A DNA stretch of 64,000 bases from Siphonodentalium dalli (GCA_032622095.1 CP136062.1:197973887-198037886), one strand, 5' to 3'. Numbered from the stretch's first letter, positions 23,072 to 34,066 are shown. The notes: generated from the sequence alone by a model not told the origin. Program-made: numbers and translations.

Positions 23072-23163
23072 GCAGGTCCACAGAACAAAAATTTACACCA
23101 CCCCAATAGTACTTAATAGGAATAAGTACTATTGGGGTGGGGTCAATTTTTGTTCTGGGGACC
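23072..23163. mobile_element. 92-bp hairpin flanked by 13-bp direct repeats
   Basis: CAGGTCC..CAGAACAAAAATTTACACC pairs with GGTC-AATTTTTGTTCTGGGGACCTG, and CAATAGTACTTA pairs with TAAGTACTATTG in the middle, leaving a tiny loop. The identical 13-mer TGTGATATAAAGC stands at 23059-23071 and 23164-23176, as a target-site duplication would. Confidence 0.75.
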
Positions 23164-23176
23164 TGTGATATAAAGC

Positions 23177-23655
23177 TCTGGGCAGTTGTACTTGTACGAA
23201 ATTAGCCGCTATTCCCAATTGTACAACCAAATTGATACTATGAACTTACGAGTTATACGACTGCCGGGTATATGTGTCTTTTTACAGTTGTATACGACTC
23301 GGGACAGGGGTAGCGGAGTACAAAAGCGGCATACAACTAGTTCTTGCATTTTTAGCCTCATTTATATATAAGACTGCAAAGCTACGAGCGAAGATTCGTT
23401 CATAACTTTTTGCCTAGACTTGTATATATTGTATATTAGTTGTTCACTTCGATGCTGGGTGTTTTTATTCATTCTATATCGCTTAAACATAGTTATTGCC
23501 AATACGTATTACGATACAAGTTGCCACTGGGATTAAAGGACACGTGCGAACCACTTATGCATACATGTAACATCCTCACCCAATCACCTATTTGTGTCTG
23601 AATCTGTATCATTTTAGCACCGGAGCCTTTCGAATTGTTTGCGCCTTTATTATTA
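23177..23655. other. No gene seen
   Basis: No recognisable feature. Confidence 0.4.
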
Positions 23656-24098
23656 AAGTGATATGAAACACTCCAGTAGGGTGACCACATATAAATGGTG
23701 AATAATCTTCCTCAAAGAGGTTATATTTTACAAATATTAATTTGACAACACACACCATCATTCTTATATATTAATGAAATCCAGAAACTCTCGATCATTT
23801 TCGTAAGTTTATCGCCGATAGTTACGTCCCGAATCTAGACGTAAATATTTACATTTGAGCGTAGTTCGGACGATGTTTTCTTTGGAGTGGTACGGTCAAT
23901 TTGCTTCACATTTTCGGCTATGATGTTGGAATGCTACATTCTCCCAGTTGGAATGGTGCCTGAATACTAACTTACCAGTTTCACATACCGGAACAAGTCC
24001 ATAGTTTGGGAACTCATTATATTATACCGGTTAGTATGGCGTACTCATCGGACGGAGATAAAGTCGCTTGTGGTCACCCTACATCATCGCCAACTTTC
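23656..24098 (+). mobile_element. Dispersed 360-bp repeat, copy 2, with candidate terminal inverted repeat
   Basis: Homologous to 18456-18820 (AAAGTGATATGAAACACTCC, CGCCGATAGTTACGTCCCGAA, TTTGAGCGTAGTTCGGACGA). Here GTAGGGTGACCACA at 23684 is mirrored by TGTGGTCACCCTAC at about 24069-24083, and AAAGTGAT at the left edge by ACTTT near 24095. This suggests a terminal inverted repeat of 30-35 bp. A minus-strand fragment of the same left end lies at about 32325-32358. Confidence 0.6.
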
Positions 24099-24371
24099 GA
24101 AAGCCAAAACATATCAAATTTGGCTCGATACATGCATGTGCGTAATTCGACTTGTGGATCGGAGAAATAAATATACATGCTCGGTGCGAGACATCGATGC
24201 CGAAAACACCTCAATATAATCTAGTGATCCGCGGTTAGCTAAACACTCACGCTCGTGTATAGTCTGCAATTCCCCGACCCCGAGTCCAAGTCTAACTCAG
24301 TACTACATGTATATAACACTAGTAAGCTATACCTGGACGAGTATTGTCGAGTAAGCCTATACAGCGGTACG

Positions 24372-24768
24372 TACGATTTATACATGGCTTCTTATATACG
24401 CGGGTACTATAACATGCCACGAAACTCCACTGATGTAGGCTAACGTCCGTAGAGATCACATTACACCAGTACAAAACCGTGGACATTTTTGAAGTTTTGA
24501 CAGGGAACCTTATGATATGATGTTGAAAAAATAACGCGGGGACTATATTTCTTAGTTATTATCTGTTCCTTAATAACGTACTAAGGTGAACTCGAAATTG
24601 TTTTTTCGACTTTATAAGGTTTCCTGTCAAAACTTCGAAAAAGTTCCAAGGTTTTGTGTACTCGGGTGGAATATGATCTCTAAGGGCGTTAGCCAGAGTC
24701 GAGATTCATGGCATGATCTAGCACAGGTGTACCGTGTATATTGGCAAGCCCATAAATAGCCGCCCGCG
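24372..24768. mobile_element. Palindromic element of about 400 bp
   Basis: The inverted repeat runs outward from 24515/24613. GTACAAAACCGTGGACATTT pairs with GTTCCAAGGTTTTGTGTAC, GGCTAACG..GAGATCA (24438) pairs with TGATCTCT..CGTTAGCC (24694), and CATGCCACGAA (24413) pairs with TTCATGGCATG (24715). Weaker matches reach about 24372 and 24768. Loop about 90 bp. No protein is encoded. Confidence 0.7.
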
Positions 24769-24785
24769 CACTCAAGTTGTATTTG

Positions 24786-25999
24786 CGCTGCGTGTTCCTT
24801 GGCTGACAAATTAGACTGTATGTTATCATATCTTTCAAGTGCAAGTGAAACTATACTACAATCGTCGCAAAAAGACACGTTCAAAAGACAACCTTGGCGT
24901 CATTGTGTCTGCTTCAAGGGTACATCAGCAAATATGGATTCGATGTGACATGCAGGGAATCAGGTTACATCCTAGAGAAGTATAATGCTACACATGTCTA
25001 TAGTTGGGATCAATACATCGTTGCATCATATATGTAGTCATGGCGATCTTGCAGATTTGTTTTGAAACGAATAACGAATGGACCTACAAGGAACGATCTT
25101 TTTTTCCTTGCCGAAGAAAACCTTTCTAATTTCTATGACTTGAATAAGTATTTCTACGGCAACTAAACTTCGTATAAAATATTTACAGAACTCTCTATCG
25201 ATAAATTTTGATAATTTGTTATTATGGTGTGTAACATAGGAGAGGATATCTTCATATTTCAAATCGCATGTAATGGATGTATAAGGGCCAGACACGCGTT
25301 TCAATAATTCGAGGCAAAAAATGCAAGACATTTTCAACAAAGAAGTTTTTTGGATCTATCCGGCGAACACTGTTGAATTTCACATATCCTTATACTGATT
25401 GTACATAAAATCTGAACAATTAGAACTATGTAGAAAAAAATTATGTTAGTACATTTGACAGGTTGAAATATAATTTCTTTTTTGGCCCGTTAGGTACCCA
25501 GACCTCCTAAAATAATTAATAATTTAACAACAATCATGTAGCTCATTGTCTTGACAACGAGATGAGGCTTTATTTGAATCATAATAATTACAGCAATGTT
25601 TAATTGCATAATATAACATCATACAGCCATATATCACAATAAAGAATAGTATCTACACATATATCAGCCCAATGAACACACATGTTGCTATGCAGACTTG
25701 TTCATTCAAATATGGAACAATCAGCTGGAAATAGACCATGTAACTCTATGGCGTAAATAAATCTGTCTATACCACATAATCTCCGTATGAAACAAAAAAG
25801 AGCATAAGTTCATGTTTCAAACCGTCATTGGACTATAAACTCGTTTCGCGTCTGAGAAATTAAAACGTTAACGAGGATTCTGGAAAATCAGTTTTTTGCA
25901 AAGTAGGTGTCCATCTATTTATCTGCGTAAACAGATACACTGAACAAAACCCCGAAAATGTAGGAATTCTACTGTCATGGAGGGTGTTGCTCCATAAAT
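24786..25999. other. No gene seen
   Basis: AT-rich; open frames at 24627-24884 and 25038-25340 (minus) carry no recognisable domain. Confidence 0.4.
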
Positions 26000-26294
26000 A
26001 CTGAATACCAGTTAACAGAGGGGTGAATACTTAACATCAGTTAACATAGGGTGGTGAATATTTAATATAACTTAACAGAGGGGGTGAATACTTAACATCA
26101 GTTAACAGAGGTGGTAAATACTTAAAATCAGTTAACAGAGGGGTCAATACTTAACATCAGTTAACAGAGGGGTCAATACTTAATATCAGTTATCAGAAGG
26201 GTGTCAGCTAACACAGGGGTGAATACTAGATACCAGATAACATAGGGTGAATACGGACTGTCAATTAGGATATAGGGATTCTTCTGAATACCAG
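26000..26294. repeat. 30-bp minisatellite, left block
   Basis: About nine units of GAATACTTAACATCAGTTAACAGAGGGGT-type sequence (29-31 bp), with GTTAACAGAG-type starts at 26011, 26040, 26071, 26101, 26131, 26160 and 26189. The array continues beyond the MITE inserted at 26299. Confidence 0.9.
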
Positions 26295-26298
26295 TTAA

Positions 26299-26764
26299 AG
26301 GCACGTGCGGCCTTAGTTGTCGAAAATATTCATATTTGTTCCAATCACCGTAAACAGAAAAACATTAAAACGCATACAGTTTCGTTCGTATATACCATGA
26401 CCATCGCGTAAACAGCATGTTATCACAAAGACCTACTATATTTTACCTAAGCAAGAGCCTGATTGTGTTACAGAAGACAGCACAATGCTACTGGCTAATC
26501 ACACACAAATGGCATAAACGCTCTTTATTAGTTCCATATCAGGAATTCACCAACAAAGAACGCTCTTTATGTTTACCATCATAATATAAACAAACACCAG
26601 AAAAATAACTCTTTATACTTTTGTTTACATAACAATGGTCAAACAGATGACAATAACATACTGTTTATGCGATATTTCTTATTTGTATACGGACAAAGTC
26701 TGTCTACATTTTGACGGGTGTAAATATTTTCACAGGATACCCACCGCCAAGGCCAACCGTACCT
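26299..26764. mobile_element. TTAA-flanked MITE, family 2, copy G, inserted in minisatellite
   Basis: TTAA at 26295-26298 and 26765-26768 flank a 466-bp copy. The ends are AGGCACGTGCGGCCTT and AAGGCCAACCGTACCT. The host minisatellite unit reads ACCAGTTAACAGAG; here it is split exactly at TTAA (ACCAGTTAA on the left, TTAACAGAG on the right), so element limits and the 4-bp duplication are certain. The interior is about as in copy E, with two AACGCTCTTTAT motifs at 26518 and 26560. Confidence 0.93.
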
Positions 26765-26768
26765 TTAA

Positions 26769-27125
26769 CAGAGTTTGTGAACCTGAATACAAGTTAAATG
26801 AGTGAGGGTGAATCCTGAATACCAGTTAACATAGGGGTACATTTTGCCTATCAGTTAACGGAGGGGGTGAATCTCGAATACCAATTAACATGCAGAGGGT
26901 GAAAACTGAATACCTATTAAAATATGGGGTGAATGACGAATACCAGTTAACAGAGGGAATGTATAGGAGATCGGAGTACCAGTTAAGATAGGGGTGAATC
27001 ATGAATATGAGTGAACAGCTGAGTGAACCATGAATACAAGTTAACAGGGGGCGAATACCGAATACCAGTTAACAGAGGGGATGCATCCTCAATACCAATT
27101 AAGAGAGGGGGTGAGTACTGAATGT
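26769..27125. repeat. 30-bp minisatellite, right block
   Basis: About ten more degenerate units (GAATACCAGTTAACAGAGGGG-like) continue the array of 26000-26294 to about 27125. Confidence 0.88.
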
Positions 27126-27134
27126 CATACTCTG

Positions 27135-27380
27135 TGTGGTCCCGGTGTAGAATAGGCTTACCGCCCCACAGCGAGGGGTAAGAATCCCCTGATGTGGCAC
27201 TCTGTTTGCCGTGAGGTATATCCCGTGAGGTGCGGTGTATGAGTCATGTGGATACTAGGGCGGTCGTATAACGTGAGACATCGATCTTCATGATCCTCTT
27301 TGGTCATACAGCTCTTACAAAAGGGTGATTAGTCGACCTGACTCAATCAATCGGCTAGGCATGCCTCTCCACAGTGTTTC
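27135..27380 (+). repeat. SINE-like segment (tentative)
   Basis: GTGTGGTCCCGGTGTAGAAT, a CCCCACAGCGAGGGG stem and GGTAAGAATCCCC, a weak match to a pol III B box (GGTTCGANTCC), lie in tRNA-like order, then about 170 bp of unrelated tail. The call rests on form only. It could equally be unrelated unique sequence. Confidence 0.3.
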
Positions 27381-27780
27381 AGATTATCAGATTAAATATA
27401 TGTCATTTGTTGTGTTTTTTTTCCTGGTTTCTAGTTGTGTGATCTTTTTTCCTGTGTGTTGTTTCTTTCGTGTCATGTCTCTTTGAATTTCGTCTTCATG
27501 ACTGTTAAATGTTTCAATCTTGTAATGTTCAAACCTGTCTCGATGTGGGGAAGTATCGGGAGGCTGCTATATGCAGTGGCTAAACGGATCACCGCTTCAG
27601 CTTTGGCCCGACCATAATTCGAAGTCCGAGGCGGCTGCTGGGCTAGTTGTCGATTATTTGCTTTTCATATGGCAACTCAAAAAGAAAACGTAAGAATGAT
27701 AACTCGTTCAGTTCCACTCATGTTGAGGTATATCCTCACTCAGTACTTGTTCTTGGTTTTGATTCGAATGTCAAGAGACC
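27381..27780. other. No gene seen
   Basis: T-rich stretch, then short frames at 27435-27896 without support. Confidence 0.4.
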
Positions 27781-27831
27781 ATCTGTATTTGGTATCGATC
27801 TGTATTTGGTATCGATCTGTATTTGGTATCG
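27781..27831. repeat. 17-bp minisatellite, three exact copies
   Basis: ATCTGTATTTGGTATCG three times without a mismatch. Confidence 0.95.
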
Positions 27832-27951
27832 ATAAAATGTCACAAGGCATAGCCCGACAATTAAAATATGTCAAACCAATTTGGACCTGGCAATAAGTGG
27901 CTCTATCTGGTTGAATGTTCAAGAAACATTCAATCTGACACTCTTTTGCAA

Positions 27952-28343
27952 TTAACCCTTTACCCAACAGAACGGCCCTGTGCCAATGCATTCTCTTATA
28001 TATGCGAGTCGACCATATGTCGCCTCGCATATATAAGAGAATGCATTGGCTTAACACATGTTAAAAATGATAAAATTGTCCAAGAATGTAGAAAAATATT
28101 ATAAAAAATGTAAGAAAAAATTATAAAATTGTTAAAGAATGTTAGAAAAAATGGTAAACAGTGTTAAAAAAGATTTTTTTAGGCCAATGCATTCTCTTAT
28201 ATATGCGAGGCGACCTATGGTCGACTCGCATATATAAGAGAATGCATTGGCACAGGGCATAACTGTAACCATCACAACGTGGTCAATGAACCGGTTCCAA
28301 TGATATCCATATTTGTATGGTGTTATTGAGACAGACCGAAGCA
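27952..28343 (+). mobile_element. piggyBac-type MITE with twin palindromes, copy 1 (right end lost)
   Basis: TTAA at 27952-27955 then CCCTTTACCCAACAG. Palindromes at 27982-28050 and 28183-28251 have arms GCCAATGCATTCTCTTATAT / ATATAAGAGAATGCATTGGC. An AT-rich spacer lies between them and a conserved tail runs to GACAGACCGAAG near 28338. The terminal part and right TTAA seen in the 47-kb copy are missing. Frames encoding YKRMHW-like peptides are palindrome shadows. Confidence 0.88.
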
Positions 28344-28870
28344 TGTATATGATCAAGTTTTGTTAAAAGTGTTTGTGTCGCATTATCCCATACTACATCT
28401 CCATACTCCTTTATGGGGGCGGAAATGTATATGTTTTAAACATAATTTCTATAGTTTTACGAAGCTGAGAAAGACGACTCGAGAATCTATACCGACTTCA
28501 TGTTTGACTGTATTGTTACACCTAATAGTTTGTGACTACTTACTTGTACGATTGGTTCATTATCTAGGCTCAAGTTTAATAATGTGTCATTTGTCGGGTA
28601 AGTGACATATTTATCGATTTAGTTTTTGTAACATATAAAAGTGACCAACCACTGCTCCGACGAAATGGATCTGTCAATGTCATATTTGAGAACTCTGGTG
28701 CATAGGTCTAATGAAAATTGTTTGGCGAAAAACATGTGCCATCTGCATAGAGTAGGGGATTTTATCGAAGAAACAATATCGTGAATGTATAATTTACTCT
28801 GCTGATGTCACACAGACAGGACCACGCACAGTGATTGATTGTGACAAGTGGAATTCTGCAGTAGTACTAT
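28344..28870. other. No gene seen
   Basis: An open frame at 28360-28605 ends just inside a donor-like GGTAAGTGA, but it has no ATG start or domain, so I do not call it an exon. Confidence 0.35.
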
Positions 28871-28874
28871 GCTA

Positions 28875-29180
28875 TATTTGATGGCTGTCGGCGGCCACGT
28901 TTTTCGTCGAAAATTGTTCAAATTTGATAGCTCTCACCTAGAGGTGCTTCTAAACATTCATGTAAATTTTCAAATAAATTTTCCAATAATTGCGGGCTCC
29001 GGGGTGAATTTGAAATTCAAGATGGCTGTTGGTGACCATGTTTTTTTTTTTAATTCGGTCAAAATAGGAAGCTCCCATTTAGCGGTCACCCCGAAGATCC
29101 GTATGATGTTTTGTGATTATCGGAGAAGGGATGTGGTCTGTAGAGTGTGCCAAAGAATTTAGCCATGCAAAGAGTAAAAT
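28875..29180 (+). repeat. Copy of the GGCGGCCATGTTTT tandem family
   Basis: Contains GATGGCTGTCGGCGGCCACG, TTCAAATTTGATAGCTCTCA, GAAATTCAAGATGGCTGTTG, AGCTCCCATTTAGCGGTCAC and GATTTAGCCATGCAAAGAGTAAAAT-like sequence in the order seen at 41.3-45.0 kb. Confidence 0.7.
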
Positions 29181-29189
29181 CCAATATCA

Positions 29190-29460
29190 TCTGAATGGGG
29201 GTTTAAAACAGAATTTGGCTTCTTTTTCATCTCAGTCGCTAGGTGTGGCCATTTTATTCAGTCAAAATCTTGACTTCGAAATACACAACTGTATTAAAGA
29301 TGTCTCTGGAAATTACATAATAATTGACGTAACTGTAGAGAAACTTAGAATGACTATAGCTAATATATACGGCCAAACGAAGATAACCCTGAGTTCTACA
29401 ATAATTTGAAGGATAAGCTTCTTAAAGTCGGTAACACCCAAATAAAAATACTTATCATTA
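29190..29460 (+). pseudogene. LINE endonuclease-domain fragment (L1-like)
   Basis: The translation contains FSSQSLGVAILFSQNLDFEI, then HNCIKDVSGNYIIIDVTV and TIANIYG. This is the pattern of the apurinic endonuclease domain of L1-type LINEs (SRGVAILF..., then NIYGPN). After NIYG the frame shifts by one base near 29375 into PNEDNPEFYNNLKDKLLKVG, as in intact relatives. The catalytic N-terminal block and the D-x-N motif expected next are absent. The left part joins the tandem family near 29185 and the right part stops at the inverted repeat starting at 29471. No reverse transcriptase is present. It is a dead fragment. Confidence 0.75.
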
Positions 29461-29470
29461 TAAACATATT

Positions 29471-31673
29471 AGTCCGTGGGCCAATTCCCAGAAAGCCTCT
29501 AGTTTAGAAGTTCGCTGAACGCCCCCCCCCCCCCCTCCAACAAAGGTTTGTATACATCAAATTGAAGGTCATTATATGACGCATCCGATTTTGCTTGTTG
29601 CCCGCTTCAGATTGTGTCCCAAAATAGATTTTTCAGGGAAGACAACTCCTAACCCTAAAATAAGATAAATTTTCTTCGAGTACAAGTGTCAGCGTATAAA
29701 AAAATGACTGCGGTTATAAAGTGAACAAGATATTGTTTATATTAATTATAGATCACCATAAAACAACTTGAGATACAACACTGGACCAATGTACAAGCTA
29801 GTTCGAAAAAAATGCGATAAATATTTTGAAATTGCGAAAAATTACTTGGATTTTGAAAAATAGTGTCACATATAATTGGCTATAACTTGTGAAACACAAG
29901 GGCTATTGAGGCGCAACATATCTGAAAATTTCCCCAAAGACATAGCAAAACAATTTGGATGATGGAATGCCAATTATATTTCTGTGAAAATGCGCTGTGG
30001 GCATAAACTTAACCCCAATCCCTAAAATATAATTTTTCTCAGAAAAATTAATTGTATAGTTTACACTTAGAATGCCGCATGCAAAGAAGGCTTTAGGGGC
30101 ATAAAATGACACAGTGTAGAGATTGATGAAGGTGAATCATAAACAATCTTGTCTGAACGTATTCTAAGATGAATATTTGGGGGAAAATGGTGAAAAATGG
30201 TAATTTTTACTAATTTCTCAAAAATTGACAACACTGGTCCAGAATTTGTAAATTTATCAAACCTCATGAGGTTTTATGAATTGCACATGATCACTGTTTT
30301 GTCAACTATTTCATATTTTTATTTGAATTTTTGTACAAAGCCGATTATATATTTTTATATTTCAACTGGTCACATATAGCTACCTGAGGCTGATGAGTGA
30401 GACTCACGTTTTAGGGAGGTATTTTCTTATTTTCTGGCGCATTTTGTGACACTAGACACAAATTACGATATATACAGCATCGGACACTTCAGTTTGATAA
30501 TTGTTTTAAGATGGCGACCAAAATGGCCACCAACATCGAATATTTTCAATCTTACCGACACAAATTAAACTGGGTTCGTCATATGCGGATAAGGGAATTA
30601 GTCATTAAGAAATGCATTCACTGGTGCTCCTCCACAAACTTATCAAGTATTCCCCCAATAAATGAGTATCTATAGTCCTTAAGATAATCAATTACCCATT
30701 AGCTTAAATTAATTGAAACAATAGTAGGGTTCTTCGGTTTGTTTACGGGTACCAATTAACTCATCATTAACAATTCCCTTGTCCCCAGATAACGAACTCA
30801 GCCACGTTTGTGACGGAAAGTGTGAGAAAGTTCGATTTTGTTGGCCGTTTTGGATGCCATCCTAAACTTATTGTCAAATATGTAGCGCATGTAATGCCAT
30901 ATCTATTGTCATTTGTGATCACTCTCCCGACATGCGCGGCACTAGTTAAAATTCTCATTTTTTCATAAAAAAATATTTCAAATTTTAATCTTAGATCACA
31001 TTCAGACACCGTTATTTATAATTCCCTTCATCACTCTATACACTCTTTCAGTTTACGCTTCTAAAAACAACTTGACATGCAGCATTCTAAGTGTAAACTA
31101 CATAATTCGTTTTTCTGCAAAAGTTATATTTTAGGGGGTGGGGTTAAGTTTACGCTCATATAACATTTTCACAGTAACACTCTTGGCATCCATTATCAAA
31201 ATCGTTTTGATATGTCAATGGGGCAATTTTTTAGCCATGTTGCGGATCAATATCCCATGTGGTTCACAAGTTATGGCCATTTATATGTGACAATTGATTT
31301 CAAAATCCAAGTCATTTTTCGCGATTTCAAAATATTTATCGTAATTTATTCTAACTAGCTCTAAGAATGGTCTAGTTTTGTATCTCGTGTCATTTTATTA
31401 TCATTTCGTAATAATGTAAACGATATATTGTGCAGTTTATGACCGCAATTATTTGTTTATGCCCTGACATATGTACTCGAGAAAATTTTAATTTTGTTTT
31501 AGGGGTAAGAGTTGTCTTCCCTGAAAAATCTATTTTGGGACACTTTCTGAAACGGGCAACAAGCAAAATCTGATGCGCCATATGATGACCTTTAATTTGA
31601 TATATAAAAACCTTTGTTGTGGGGGGGGGGGGTTGCAGCCAACTCGAAAAATATCTGGTTTGGCCCACGGACT
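29471..31673. mobile_element. 2.2-kb foldback element with roughly 1-kb inverted arms
   Basis: The outer ends AGTCCGTGGGCCAA (29471) and TTGGCCCACGGACT (31673) are perfect inverses. Moving in: a C15 tract faces a G15 tract (29521, 31619); GACAACTC faces GAGTTGTC; GCATAAACTTAACCCC faces GGGGTTAAGTTTACGC; ACACTTAGAATGC faces GCATTCTAAGTGT. Near the centre, AAGATGGCGACCAAAATGGCC (30510) faces GGCCGTTTTGGATGCCATCC, leaving a loop of about 160 bp (30606-30764). The arms are diverged and differ in length between these anchors. Frames inside are not conserved between arms. Confidence 0.8.
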
Positions 31674-32099
31674 ATCATGGGTCTTATCATTCTTCAATCT
31701 GTAAGTTCAGGACTTTGTCTGCTAGTACCAACTCTTATGTATTGGAACCGTTTTAATTTTGATAATAAAATCACCAAATTATCTTCAGTAAATTATGAAG
31801 AATAATAACTAGATTCAGACTCATGTGAACATTCCACCTGCATGTACATGGTCAAGCCGTTTAGAAGTTTTGTGTAAAATGTGTAGCATTACGAAACTTG
31901 TAGCAAAGCGGGAAAATCCGATCTTCTGATAAGATATTCTTTAGTGAGAAACCAACGCTATTCATGCTGTAGGAGAACAGAATGTTCCGTGCGGAAATAG
32001 CTGCTAGGCCATATCACGGCATATCATGTCAGGTTTAAAGGTCGCGGGAATGCTATTACAGGATATATTTCACTGATAATATATCACTGAACACATTGA
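31674..32099. other. No gene seen
   Basis: No continuation of the LINE interrupted at 29460 is recognisable on this side of the foldback. Confidence 0.4.
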
Positions 32100-32244
32100 C
32101 CTTTACTTGGGCTTGCCTAGCTCAGATACTCATAGTTCAGGCATAGTTCTGGACCGATTTAACAATAGATTTTTCTTTCTCCTAACGGAGGCGATCATAA
32201 AGAAATCCCCAAATAGCCCACATGAAGTCGGGCACACCAGCTAG
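32100..32244 (+). mobile_element. Helitron-like 3' end fragment
   Basis: CTGGACCGATTTAACAATAG, GGCGATCATAAAGAAATCCC and the end GCCCACATGAAGTCGGGCACACCAGCTAG (hairpin GCCC/GGGC, CTAG at 32241-32244, followed by T) match the 3' part of the element at 33737-34064. The left part is not recognisable. Confidence 0.6.
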
Positions 32245-32324
32245 TTAATATATTAGATTGACGATCTGTGTTGGGTATGTTTGTACAAATAACGACATTG
32301 AGCAATATTGTTCTTCGTTTCTAT

Positions 32325-32358
32325 TTGATCACCCTGTCGGCGTATTTCACATCACTTT
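32325..32358 (-). repeat. Fragment of the 360-bp dispersed repeat (left end, inverted)
   Basis: Reverse complement reads AAAGTGATGTGAAATACGCC then GACAGGGTGATC, like the left end of the copies at 18456 and 23656. Confidence 0.45.
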
Positions 32359-33736
32359 AAGACAGAAAACCTGCAGTACTGCAAATGCTTATAGCAGCGA
32401 GATCTAATGGACACAAGCCGTGTGGTCGATTGCAAGCAAATAACTCTTTTATTGTTCTGCTCAGGGTGCATTTACATTGCTATAGAACTGTACACAGATC
32501 TACACGCAGACTAGTGTAAACGGGTTGATATAGAATGCACACAAAAAGAAAACGGTATTAGTTTGTGTGAGCAAAAATCGTGTCAACGCCGAAGCATTGC
32601 GACAGGCAACTTAGTTTTGATTAATTGTTACTCGGGCTTGGCGAATGTGTTTTAGTTTTCGTTGTCATTTCAACCCGTGTATTTCGAATATTGAACACGG
32701 ACAGGGACGTGGCAACATGTTCAACGGTTGGAAATTTCATACCTGACACAACATTAGTTGTAATTTCCAAACCAACAATAGATTGAAAATGATCTTGTAG
32801 TTTGATTTTCAAACATTTTATTTGGGGGTGGGGGGGGGGGGGGGGGTATTGCTTTCGGACCAATATTTGCATAATTTCCTACTTTTTAACGAAATTTGGG
32901 CTGGAATGGCCATCAGCTGGAAATTTTCCAACCTTATCATAGGGGCGGGTGTCAAGTTGGAAATGTCCAACACTTGGAAAGATTGTGTCCTGGTCCCTCC
33001 CCGTGGCCAGTCATCATCATCATATTTATTGTCTAACAGCTATATATAAAACTGCATGTAATTTAAGAAAACAATATTGTCCTACATTTGGTCAACATTG
33101 TCATTGGAATTGTCATCAGTTGGAAATTTTACTACTTTGGTCAAATAAAGGGTGTTGTAGCGTAACTGCATGATTTTCATTCTTTCTTCGAACCATTAGC
33201 AAGTGGTATAAGGAATCAAGGATACACTTTAAATACATGCGACACATACCAAATCGCTGTTATCTGCTGATAGTCGATACATTTTTATGTCTGGCCTAAA
33301 CTGACACGACTCGCAGTGAATTGTCAATTACCAGAGTACTGATCAGCGAGCGTTCAATATTAGTAATCATGTTGTGATCACAGTAATGTGCGACACGTGA
33401 CTTCATACAGATCTGTATACAGTTCTACATCAGTGTAAACACAGCCTCAGTCACTGCGATGTATTGTTATAGGTATATTCCGAAAGCGTGCCAATTTTCC
33501 ATACGCCATTTCTCATATTGACCGTTAGAAGTCTATAAAATGCTGTCGCTTCACTTGAACCTCATATACCCACTGGGGAACAGAAGCGACCATTGGGCCA
33601 CACAAGAACTTTACTTTAAGGCATGGCTAGTTCTGAAAAATCAATGGCAAAATTCTGTACGGTATTATGTGAGCCACATTACCAGTCAGTTTAAAATAAT
33701 TTGGGGCTAGTTTCTAAAGTTAGGAGTACATGTATA
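32359..33736. other. No gene seen; long G tract
   Basis: A G-rich tract at 32823-32847 and GGAAATTT(T)CCAAC-type words recurring at 32735-33140 are the only oddities. Confidence 0.4.
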
Positions 33737-34064
33737 TCTACTATAGATTTTGGAACGTTTGTCTGTGTGTATATTTGTGTGTACGTGTGTATGTGTGTTA
33801 TAGACTCGAAAACTGCTCGACTGATCCGACTCGAAAATGATCTATGTTGGCCTACTCTGATCCCGGGAAAAATATGAACGGGTTCAATTTCACGTGCGAC
33901 CGTGACCTTGACCTTGACATTGACCTCGCCCATATACGCCCATGTAGGCATGTTTCTGGACCGATCGAGCAATAGTTTGTCCAGACGCTGTATATTCTGC
34001 CAAGCGGGAGACGATAACAAAGCAATCCCTAAATAGTCCGGACGAAGTCGGGCACATCAGCTGG
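33737..34064 (+). mobile_element. Helitron-like nonautonomous element 1 of a head-to-tail trio
   Basis: Begins TCTACTATAGATTTTGG after an A and ends with hairpin TCCGGACGAAGTCGGGC, then ACATCAGCTGG followed by T. TC...CTRR ends and a 3' hairpin fit Helitrons. The interior holds TATAGACTCGAAAACTGCTC, TGACCTTGACCTTGACATTG and GGAGACGATAACAAAGCAAT. There is no Rep/helicase coding. Confidence 0.72.
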
Positions 34065-34066
34065 TA

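Noticed and set aside
26000-27125. CRISPR-like regular array
   Set aside because: It is a eukaryotic minisatellite: 29-31 bp units repeat without unique spacers and a MITE interrupts it.
27135-27380. True tRNA gene
   Set aside because: The A and B boxes are poor and no cloverleaf can be drawn; at most a tRNA-derived repeat.
27740-28356. Frames encoding repeated YKRMHWHRA / YICESTI peptides (also at 50984-51239)
   Set aside because: Translations of the 69-bp palindromes of the twin-palindrome MITE on both strands.
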